6,088 nt of DNA. It comes from Chlamydiales bacterium (lineage in GTDB: Bacteria; Chlamydiota; Chlamydiia; Chlamydiales; JAACFD01). Shown piece by piece: positions 1 to 6,088 of the stretch. The position numbers and the translations under genes are program-made. Within the stretch, counting starts at the first letter, position 1; each line of letters starts with the position of its first letter. The notes under the pieces were generated by a model. It was given only the letters and a program-made list of their open reading frames with translations, made no database searches and was not told where the DNA came from. The stretch is taken from assembly GCA_009937555.1 (NCBI GenBank), contig JAACFD010000131.1, forward strand, positions 1 to 6,088. The letters are read 5' to 3'.

Positions 1-1
1 A

Positions 2-190
2 GGTCATAAGGGAAGAACTGCTTACTATTATTTAGCAGGCGTTATGTTTGTGGTATTTGCGTTTTTTGATTCAAGTAAAGCTCTATTAGTAATGGAAGTG
101 TCAGGAGGTTGTCTTTTATTGATCAATCTTACAGGGTTTTATTTGCTAAGAAAAGAAATAGTGTTTAAGGTTCCTAGAAACTTTTCTTAG
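2..190 (+). CDS. C-terminal end of an unidentified integral membrane protein (partial, 5' end outside window)
   Basis: The frame is open from the left edge and ends at a TAG stop at 188-190, leaving 62 visible residues that begin GHKGRTAYYYL. Two hydrophobic segments can be seen, roughly residues 8-22 (YYYLAGVMFVVFAFF) and residues 27-49 (ending INLTGFYLL). They are separated by a short polar turn (DSSK) and followed by a basic tail (RKEIVFKVPRNFS). This is the layout of the last two helices of a multi-spanning inner-membrane protein with a short polar C-terminus. The pattern loosely recalls the end of Nramp-type or similar transporters, but the fragment is too short and divergent to assign a family or substrate. 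It lies 58 bases upstream of pgsA on the same strand, so co-transcription is plausible. An open frame of 62 codons in AT-rich DNA with coherent membrane-protein composition is unlikely to be chance, but it is not proof. Confidence 0.62.
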   Translation, partial: GHKGRTAYYYLAGVMFVVFAFFDSSKALLVMEVSGGCLLLINLTGFYLLRKEIVFKVPRNFS

Positions 191-235
191 GGTAATAGTT
201 TTTTTAGTAAATAAGTATGAATAAGTAACTAGAAC

Positions 236-240
236 AAGAG
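236..240 (+). promoter_or_regulatory. Candidate ribosome binding site of pgsA
   Basis: AAGAG at 236-240 lies 8 bases before the TTG at 249. It is a weak purine-rich match to the Shine-Dalgarno consensus. It matters because the pgsA frame has no ATG or GTG near its N-terminus. A TAA at 222-224 closes the frame upstream, so the start must lie between 225 and the first conserved residues. Confidence 0.4.
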
Positions 241-248
241 ACTTTATT

Positions 249-863
249 TTGGGGATAGCAAATTATTTTACACTCGTCCGTATTTTCCTTAGTCCAATTT
301 TTTTATTGGTCTATTTAAAGCATGCGGTTTTAGGGATTTCAACAATAGCTCTTCCCTATGTTTTATTAGTATTACTCCTTATCTCAGAACTATCCGATGC
401 TTTTGATGGTTATATTGCACGTAAGTTAGATCAAGTCACAGATTTAGGAAAAGTTTTTGACCCTATGGCGGATAGCATCTCTCGTATATCTGTATTTTTA
501 ACCTTTACGATGAGGCCAGTACAACTGCCTATGTTGCTTGTTTTTGTATTTATCTACAGAGACTCTGTGATATCTACTTTAAGAACTATTTGTGCTATTA
601 GAGGGCATACCTTAGCGGCAAGAGCTAGCGGAAAAATAAAAGCTGTCATTCAGGCTTTAGCTAGCTTTTTTGTTATTTTCTTAATGATTTTACATGCGCA
701 TGGCTATATTGAAATTATAACATTGAAGCAGTATAGCTTGTATGCTGTCAGTATTGCGGCTATCTATGCTGTTATTTCAGGTGTTGAGTATTTTTATGCA
801 AATAGAGAGCATATAAAAAAAATGCTCTCACAGCCTAGGTTTAAGAAAAATAATCAGCTTTAA
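249..863 (+). CDS. pgsA: CDP-diacylglycerol--glycerol-3-phosphate 3-phosphatidyltransferase (phosphatidylglycerophosphate synthase)
   Basis: This inner-membrane enzyme transfers the phosphatidyl group of CDP-diacylglycerol to sn-glycerol 3-phosphate, releasing CMP. It is the committed step to phosphatidylglycerol and cardiolipin. The whole CDP-alcohol phosphotransferase signature D-x2-DG-x2-AR-x8-G-x3-D-x3-D is present: D50, D53, G54, A57, R58, G67, D71 and D75. These residues bind the divalent metals and the CDP group. The segment RDSVISTLR (104-112), then ARASGKIKAVIQ (125-136), is the PgsA-like part that separates it from phosphatidylserine synthases. The length of 204 residues is normal, and five or six hydrophobic segments are visible (about 7-23, 33-47, 77-88, 93-103, 134-150, 163-180). 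The start is TTG at 249: it gives MGIANYFTLVR, which aligns with the usual PgsA opening (N-x-LT-x-x-R), and no ATG or GTG exists upstream before the in-frame TAA at 222. ATT at 246 is a less likely alternative. A basic C-terminus (FKKNNQL) ends 5 bases before the stop of the convergent giant gene. The reaction assignment is strong. Exact alcohol-substrate specificity is inferred from the family. Confidence 0.93.
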   Translation: MGIANYFTLVRIFLSPIFLLVYLKHAVLGISTIALPYVLLVLLLISELSDAFDGYIARKLDQVTDLGKVFDPMADSISRISVFLTFTMRPVQLPMLLVFVFIYRDSVISTLRTICAIRGHTLAARASGKIKAVIQALASFFVIFLMILHAHGYIEIITLKQYSLYAVSIAAIYAVISGVEYFYANREHIKKMLSQPRFKKNNQL

Positions 864-884
864 TCTATCTAGCTTAAACTTGAT
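853..884 (-). terminator. Possible hairpin terminator at the convergent junction
   Basis: An imperfect inverted repeat pairs 853-863 (ATCAGCTTTAA) with 874-884 (TTAAACTTGAT) around a 10-base loop. The 11-position stem has one G-T wobble and one C-C mismatch. Read on the minus strand, the stem is followed by a T-rich run (TTATTTTTCTTAAA, positions 852 down to 839), as in a Rho-independent terminator. Read on the plus strand there is no T-run, so it would serve the giant leftward gene rather than pgsA. It spans both stop codons and overlaps the last codons of each gene. The stem is AT-rich and weak, so this is a tentative call. Confidence 0.3.
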
Positions 885-3800
885 ATCATACTTAGAGTAT
901 TAAGGGCTGATATTCCATCTAGAGCATCAATAAAGGTGAACTTATCGGATCTGCCTTGTTTTACCCTGCTTTTTTTACCTGAACGACCTTGAACAGCTGC
1001 CTTGAATTTTGACCTTGTTTTTTTGCGGCCATGAGTAAAAAGCGCTTTTTTTAGACCATCAACAAAGCCTTCACCTTTATTTAAAGCCTCGTATAATGTG
1101 CCTGGATCTTTACCATCTCTGCTCATAGAAGCTTCTTGGATACCACCTATTTTCCCTTCTATGTTTGCTATATCTTTTTCTAGTTGCTCGATATGTGTAG
1201 CTAGATTTTTAAACCATTCAGGAAGGTCAGCATAAGAGCTTTTAATTTTTCCAGACTTTTCTTTAAGAGGGCGGATAATAGTTTCTTGTATTTCTATAAG
1301 CTTATTACGATGTGCTTCAAGAGGGTTGAAGTTTCCATCCATCATAAATTCCCTAGGTATTTTTCCTTCTTGATTTTGGCTTTCTCGAATAATTTGATAA
1401 GCTTTCTCTACAGCCTGATCTATTGAAGCAATATCAGCTTGATAGGGTGCAACGAGCCTTGCAAGCTCAGAGTCATATTTTGACTTTTCAGTTTCAATTG
1501 TCCTATTGAATCTTTCTATTTGCTTGTTATAAAGGGCTCTGCCGCTATAATCATCACCGGCAGGTTTTAGAACTCTTTCTTTTATATCTCTTATCTCTTG
1601 TAGCCTTTTTGATATGTCATTCACGCAAATTAGCGTATTATAGGTTTTTGTATCTCTCTCTCCCTCAGATATGATTTCTGAGAATGATGCATGAGGTCCT
1701 TCACTGCGCTCTAAGAAATTTTCACTGTCAAATGCCTCTTCAAAGGGAGTAAATGCTTGTAGGCGTTCATTTAACTTTGTTAATATTTTCCCTTGAGGAG
1801 AACCTTTTGTCACTTTACTCATATGTTGCTTAACAACTACTTGCAGTTCTCTAAACCTGGAGATAGCCTCCTTTCTGTCACCTTTACTCTTATACCTTAT
1901 TGCAATTTCTTGGAGTTCGTGATAGAGCTGTTCTATAACTGGCCTATCTGCAACTAGTTTTACTTCCTCTGCAGGAGGGTTTCCATGAAACGCTATTATA
2001 TATGCTTGAGCAGCACTTTTTTCTTCTTCTGTGGGCAGGTTTTTTGGGTCTATTAACTCACCTTCTTCAGTAAATTTTTCTAGATATGAAAGCAAGGTTT
2101 CATTACGGGTTTCTATATCTTCAAAGCATTGAGGTAATAAGTTGGCGTTTAGGGAACTTAGATTCACTGCTGCGTCTTGCGCGTTAGCTATTCTATCCTC
2201 GGGGATAAGTTCAGATAGGGGAGAGGGGTTTTCAGCGGCACCTAAATCGACTTGCATCATGCCGTAAGGACTAAGTCCAGCTTCTTTATCACATAAATTT
2301 ACAGTGCTTAGTCTAGAGGCAGTGTCTCTCATAAGATCTGTATTTCTATCTAAAAAGGTATCTAAGAAAAATTGTTGAGCTTGACAGCCGGCAATCCAGT
2401 GCTGAGCTCTTTTCACATCTTTTTTATCTAAAGCCCCTTTTTCAAAAGGGAATCTTCTCATATTTTTTACATAGCTGCTTAATCCACGCTTTTTCTGATC
2501 TATTTTTGTAGAAAGTTCCGGGAGAATGCTAACTTTTATATCTCCCTTAATGTCGGTAGTAATTTCATCCAGTAAGCCAGCTCTTTGATCAGAACTTTGG
2601 AGGACTTTTAGAAGCTCTGCCTTATGCTTTCCAATAAACTCAGCAGCGGTTAAGCCATAATCCTCTCTGTCATCACCTTTTCCCACTAGCTTTTTAAGCT
2701 TTTCTTTAGTGGCTGCATTGGGCCCTTTTTCTGTGCCAAATATGCCTAAGTAAAAGCTTTTCATTTCTTCTACAAAAATGTCAGCTTCTTCTTCAGTGAT
2801 GCTGTCCTTACCTTTAACGCTTTCGAGCTCTTTTTCAAAATTCTGTACTAAACTTGTTTTCTCTCTATACTCAACCTCTAGTTTTCTCAGACTTTTAAGT
2901 TTGCTGCTTGAGTACCTTCCAAAAGGACCTTTAGTAGCAGTTCTTTTATGGGAAGATGTTAAAGAATCTTCTTTAGCAAGCTTTTCAAGGTCTTGGTAGC
3001 GCTCTTCTAATCTTTCAGGTAGAAGGATTTCTCTGCTAAGACCTGAGGTTCTTTCTCTAATTTCTTCCTCAGGTGCGTCTAAAAGTTTTCTTAAACTTCT
3101 AGTTTTTTCGCTGATATTTGCACGTAGCTCTTGTACGCGAGTATCATATGTAGCTATTGCTTCAGGGCCTTGAGAAGTGATTTCATAAAGTTCTTGCTGT
3201 AGAGCTCCTATTGAAGTGCGAAGTTCTCTCGCTTTAGCAAAGCTAATTTCTATATCCGAGAATTCAGGGTTGCCTTGATCTAGTTCGTCTACAGTAGCAA
3301 AAGAATTATGCTTAGGAGGGTACTTTAGCTTAGGAGCATTTTCTACCGCATGACCATCATCATCTTTTGCTACTTGCTTATTTAAACTGTTAGTAAGGGC
3401 GCAGAGTTTAAGGTATATTTTCTCCATTTCTCCTTCACGACGCCCTATGTGATCAAGAACCGCAGCGTTGGGGTCAGGGTAAGTGCCGTATCTTGTTCGC
3501 TGGGCAGCGAGTTCGTGCCAATTAGGGTGAGCGGCTAAACGGTATTCTTCTAGTGTTTTGTCATATTCCTTTTTTAGTGCTGCAATGATGCGCCCACGCT
3601 TGGTTGTCGGGTTTTGAGGAGTAGAAACTTGAGCTCTTATAGCTTCTTCAATCTGGTCATTAGCATACTCTCTTCTTAGCTCTAGTAATGTAATAGCCTC
3701 TTCAGGAGAGCTTTTTTGCATAACAGCTTTTAAGACTTTTTCTAGATTGTTATAGGGTCTAAGAATGTCACGTAAAATACCTTCTCTTTTATCAAGGTTA

Positions 3801-6088
3801 TCCCAATTAGCTTCATTTTCTAGTTGTTTATATAGCGCTTCAGGCTTAGGAATCCGAGCTTTTCCTAGGATAGCTGAAATAGATGCTTCAGCAGTGGATA
3901 GAGTTTCTCTTTCTTTAAAAGATATACTAGCTTCTTCTCTTTCTAATGCCGCTTTTATTGCTTCAGCCTCTTCTTCTGTAGCGTCACAAATTTGTGCGCT
4001 CATATCAGGTGTACGCTCTTCTCTTTTTATCAGTTCTACTAACTGTTCATAATTACTGTCTAAAGTTATAGCATTTAGTACTCTTTCAATAGTGGCATCA
4101 GGGTAGTGCAGTTCGCCCTTTAAAAGATCTCTTAGTGACTCTTTCCTGGAGCCTAGATCTTGTGTTGAAGTTGCTAGTGCTGTTTTTAGCGCTGTGGCAA
4201 AGTGGCCATCTTTTTCAACTTTCTCTTCAAAGGAAAGTTCCATCTCTTCAGGAGCGCTTAAGCGCCTATCATCAGAATCTATTAAGTCTTGTAAACTGCT
4301 ACCTTCAGCAAGCTGCGCAAGTAGACTATCTATTGTAAGAGGGCAACAAATGTCACTAAGAGCATCTTTTATAGCGTCTTTTCTTTCCTCTAAAGTAGCT
4401 TTTTTAAATGCTTCTTTTAGTTTGTCCTCTAGACCTTCATTATCTGCTATTATATCACCAATAGAGTTTCTCCTGCGTTCAGCAAAGCTAACTTCGTAGC
4501 TGTCATCTAATGCATCCAAAAATTCACCTTTTTTGGATAAAACTTCTTCTATGCTATCTAACTTAAGGCATTCTTCTTTTAGTGCAGCAAGCTCTTCTAA
4601 TTTATCTTCAGGGATGTCTGCTCTTGCAAGTAAATCGGCAAACAAGTTGTCAAATACCTCTTCTCTACGTTCAGTATCTTCCCAGTCAACATCTGAAAAC
4701 CCTACCTCAAGGTCAACTTCTTCGCCTTCAGGGAGAGGGCTTAAGCTGTCTATAGCTCCAGCTATAAGCTCAATAGCTTTCTCTTCTGTTATTCCTTCAG
4801 CTGATAACTGCCCTTTGAGGCTTTGGAGCTCAGGAGTGTCTTGGTAAGCTTTGAATAACTCATTAAGGTTAGCTTTCCTCACTTCTGGGGTGTAATCGCC
4901 CCCTAAAGAGTTTGCAAATTCTGTAAGTTCATCTTGTTTAAGTACCCCTATTTGTATATCGGCGTCATGTTGAGGTGGAGTTCTCATTCCGTCTTCACCA
5001 CTACCTGAGAAATGATCTTCTTCCTCGCCAGAAGAGTGGGCTGGTATTAGGGTTAAGAATTTTTTTTCCCTATTTATAAGAGTTTCAGCACCTTCTAATG
5101 TTAGTGTCGGATCAAGAAGAGCATCTTTTAGGGAATCTTTAATTGTAGAGTGTTCAAAAGCTTCAAGAAATTTATCCACAAGACTTTCTCTACTAGCTAA
5201 ATCAAAGCTATCAACTAATTCAGGGTTAAGTGATAGTCTCAGCTCTTCTGGTATTTCAAAAGGATCAACAAGGCTGAGGCGTGCTCGAACATCAGGTATA
5301 TCCACCTCTTCCTCATCAGCTTCAATAGTAAGTGTTCGCGGTGCTTCTATGCCTTCAATGCTGAGTTCTTCTCCAAGTTTTTTAGCTCTTTCTTCTTTTT
5401 CTCTTTTGCGAATATCAAGTTGTGTAGCATCAGCCCTATCTATATCTAAAGAAGGGTCACCAGAGTCAATAACTGCTGCTTGAGTAGGGTCAAATACATA
5501 TTCAATATTTTGCTGTATATGCTCAAGGATACGACTTGCTGCATCGTGTGTGCTAGCAATGGTTCCCATCATTTCTGTAGCTTTTGTAGAAACCTTTTTG
5601 ATGTCAAAAAATGTATGGCCTACAAGGTGATTTTCTTTGTTGTATTTTGTGATTTTACCATTATCAAAATTACACTCTACTGCAAGGTGAGCCTTATCTG
5701 TTAACTGCCCATTATGAGTTTCACAGACAAATACACGTACGATTCCTTTATTTTCAGAAGGGTTAAATGAACCGAATAGGCGACTTGTGTAATTAATAGC
5801 TGACTTGCCTGGTACCCAACTAGGAAGGTTAAGGCCTGGAGACTGTAGGGGGTTCTTTGGTCTTTTTCCATCGTCTATTTTAAGTTTTACAGTATTGCCA
5901 CCTTCTAAAAAATTATCTCTCTGCTGCAAAATAGCATCCTCATCTATGCAGCTTGCATACTGAGTACCTAGTGCTTCAATTGTCTGAAGGGCAGAGCTAA
6001 TAGATACATCGGGGTCAAAAGTAAGGTCTAAAACTTCTCTTCCAGAAAGAGTCGTGACTTTGAAAAGGTGCTTACCATCTTCAGTACG
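869..6088 (-). CDS. Giant repeat- and coiled-coil-containing protein of unknown function (partial, N-terminus outside window)
   Basis: The minus-strand frame is open from the right edge to a TAG stop at 869-871, giving 1739 visible codons. I recognise no family. Residue numbers here count from the TTG at 5929, the first permissible start codon in the visible frame; 53 further open codons precede it (RTEDGKHLFKVTTLSGREV and onward), so the real start is probably outside. Visible order: mixed beta/alpha region to about residue 150; charged, acidic stretch 157-215; diverged helical repeats about 246-755, with an acidic Gly/Ser linker at 297-324; predicted coiled coils about 895-985, 1436-1520 and 1535-1600; a less repetitive region with more aromatic residues about 1090-1290; a segment with 15 Lys/Arg in 37 residues at 1627-1663; and an uncharged-to-weakly-acidic hydrophobic tail ending TLSMISSLS. 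No membrane helix, nucleotide-binding loop or protease motif is evident. The composition, rich in Glu, Lys and Leu, suggests a large soluble scaffold. A secreted effector is possible but unproven. It is convergent with pgsA and probably not functionally linked to it. The long intact frame indicates selection for the full product. Confidence 0.88.
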   Translation of the reverse strand, partial: RTEDGKHLFKVTTLSGREVLDLTFDPDVSISSALQTIEALGTQYASCIDEDAILQQRDNFLEGGNTVKLKIDDGKRPKNPLQSPGLNLPSWVPGKSAINYTSRLFGSFNPSENKGIVRVFVCETHNGQLTDKAHLAVECNFDNGKITKYNKENHLVGHTFFDIKKVSTKATEMMGTIASTHDAASRILEHIQQNIEYVFDPTQAAVIDSGDPSLDIDRADATQLDIRKREKEERAKKLGEELSIEGIEAPRTLTIEADEEEVDIPDVRARLSLVDPFEIPEELRLSLNPELVDSFDLASRESLVDKFLEAFEHSTIKDSLKDALLDPTLTLEGAETLINREKKFLTLIPAHSSGEEEDHFSGSGEDGMRTPPQHDADIQIGVLKQDELTEFANSLGGDYTPEVRKANLNELFKAYQDTPELQSLKGQLSAEGITEEKAIELIAGAIDSLSPLPEGEEVDLEVGFSDVDWEDTERREEVFDNLFADLLARADIPEDKLEELAALKEECLKLDSIEEVLSKKGEFLDALDDSYEVSFAERRRNSIGDIIADNEGLEDKLKEAFKKATLEERKDAIKDALSDICCPLTIDSLLAQLAEGSSLQDLIDSDDRRLSAPEEMELSFEEKVEKDGHFATALKTALATSTQDLGSRKESLRDLLKGELHYPDATIERVLNAITLDSNYEQLVELIKREERTPDMSAQICDATEEEAEAIKAALEREEASISFKERETLSTAEASISAILGKARIPKPEALYKQLENEANWDNLDKREGILRDILRPYNNLEKVLKAVMQKSSPEEAITLLELRREYANDQIEEAIRAQVSTPQNPTTKRGRIIAALKKEYDKTLEEYRLAAHPNWHELAAQRTRYGTYPDPNAAVLDHIGRREGEMEKIYLKLCALTNSLNKQVAKDDDGHAVENAPKLKYPPKHNSFATVDELDQGNPEFSDIEISFAKARELRTSIGALQQELYEITSQGPEAIATYDTRVQELRANISEKTRSLRKLLDAPEEEIRERTSGLSREILLPERLEERYQDLEKLAKEDSLTSSHKRTATKGPFGRYSSSKLKSLRKLEVEYREKTSLVQNFEKELESVKGKDSITEEEADIFVEEMKSFYLGIFGTEKGPNAATKEKLKKLVGKGDDREDYGLTAAEFIGKHKAELLKVLQSSDQRAGLLDEITTDIKGDIKVSILPELSTKIDQKKRGLSSYVKNMRRFPFEKGALDKKDVKRAQHWIAGCQAQQFFLDTFLDRNTDLMRDTASRLSTVNLCDKEAGLSPYGMMQVDLGAAENPSPLSELIPEDRIANAQDAAVNLSSLNANLLPQCFEDIETRNETLLSYLEKFTEEGELIDPKNLPTEEEKSAAQAYIIAFHGNPPAEEVKLVADRPVIEQLYHELQEIAIRYKSKGDRKEAISRFRELQVVVKQHMSKVTKGSPQGKILTKLNERLQAFTPFEEAFDSENFLERSEGPHASFSEIISEGERDTKTYNTLICVNDISKRLQEIRDIKERVLKPAGDDYSGRALYNKQIERFNRTIETEKSKYDSELARLVAPYQADIASIDQAVEKAYQIIRESQNQEGKIPREFMMDGNFNPLEAHRNKLIEIQETIIRPLKEKSGKIKSSYADLPEWFKNLATHIEQLEKDIANIEGKIGGIQEASMSRDGKDPGTLYEALNKGEGFVDGLKKALFTHGRKKTRSKFKAAVQGRSGKKSRVKQGRSDKFTFIDALDGISALNTLSMISSLS
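3665..5194 (-). repeat. Array of about six diverged helical protein repeats within the giant gene
   Basis: Comparing the protein with itself shows a recurring module. Approximate units (residues counted from the TTG at 5929): 246-290, 350-395, 408-477, 479-560, 564-637 and 668-755. The last four open with a short strand-like motif (EVGF, EVSF, ELSF, SISF). All share a helical core of the form L-x2-A-x(5-9)-RK-x2-L-x-D-x-L, then a turn, then TIE-x-VL-x-A-I, then S-x-E-x-L-x2-LI. Clear examples are ERKDAIKDAL with TIDSLLAQL, SRKESLRDLL with TIERVLNAI, and DKREGILRDIL with LEKVLKAV. Units 4, 5 and 6 resemble each other best. Units 1 to 3 are weaker, and unit 1 is set apart by an acidic Gly/Ser linker. 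The DNA itself is not visibly repeated, so the duplication is old. The array could be a protein-binding solenoid; that is inference. Confidence 0.55.

Noticed and set aside
191..248. Promoter or regulatory RNA between the partial membrane gene and pgsA
   Set aside because: The gap is short and AT-rich, and I could not find a convincing -35/-10 pair or a stable hairpin. Any AT-rich hexamer here would be expected by chance.
249..863. Assignment of the 204-residue enzyme as phosphatidylserine synthase
   Set aside because: The CDP-alcohol motif alone would allow it, but the RDSVISTLR and ARASGKIK segments after the active site are of PgsA style.
2778..4847. Several open plus-strand frames of 67-104 codons (2778-2999, 3765-4052, 4135-4338, 4194-4499, 4533-4847)
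   Set aside because: All lie antisense within the giant gene and are rich in Ser, Leu and Phe, as expected from the complement of its Glu/Lys-rich codons. Two overlap each other in different frames, and none has a recognisable domain.
3659..5284. DNA-level tandem repeats or a mobile element behind the repeated protein module
   Set aside because: No long identical nucleotide blocks, terminal inverted repeats or transposase motifs are visible. The frequent CTTCTTC-like strings are just Glu codons on the opposite strand.
5480..5704. Open plus-strand frame of 74 codons with hydrophobic and cysteine-rich stretches
   Set aside because: It is antisense to the giant gene's N-terminal-side region, where the sense frame reads as coherent protein. 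The hydrophobic look is a complement effect, and no ribosome binding site or family motif supports it.

Overview
The window is a moderately AT-rich bacterial segment with only three genes: two reading rightward at the left end, and one very large gene reading leftward that fills about 85% of the sequence. The dense lipid-enzyme operon, the single giant gene of unknown function and the AT-rich composition suggest a host-associated or intracellular bacterium. The PgsA protein, with its SD-A-x-DG and DPMAD motifs and its RDSVISTLR stretch, reminds me of chlamydia-like bacteria. That is a recollection of family style, not a demonstrated match, so the lineage is unproven.

Region by region. Positions 2-190 (+) hold the last 62 codons of a membrane protein cut by the window edge. 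A 58-base gap with no clear promoter follows. Positions 249-863 (+) encode PgsA, the phosphatidylglycerophosphate synthase of phospholipid synthesis, with a complete CDP-alcohol phosphotransferase signature and a TTG start. The two genes are probably co-transcribed. After a 5-base gap the strand switches. Positions 869-6088 (-) are the 3' part of a giant gene that runs tail-to-tail into pgsA and is still open at the right edge, giving 1739 visible codons. No start can be assigned: the TTG at 5929 is only the first permissible start codon in the visible frame, and 53 more open, protein-like codons lie upstream.

The giant protein matches no family I can name. From the visible N-side it has a mixed beta/alpha region, an acidic charged stretch, a module of about six diverged helical repeats interrupted by an acidic Gly/Ser linker, a long region rich in predicted coiled coil, a strongly basic segment near the C-terminus, and a short uncharged hydrophobic tail. 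No signal peptide or membrane helix is visible, although the true N-terminus is missing. The architecture fits a large intracellular scaffold or a secreted host-interaction protein; this is inference from composition only.

The pgsA operon and the giant gene show no evident functional link. They meet at a convergent junction where an imperfect hairpin may act as a terminator for the leftward transcript. I found no RNA genes, CRISPR arrays, insertion sequences or attachment sites.
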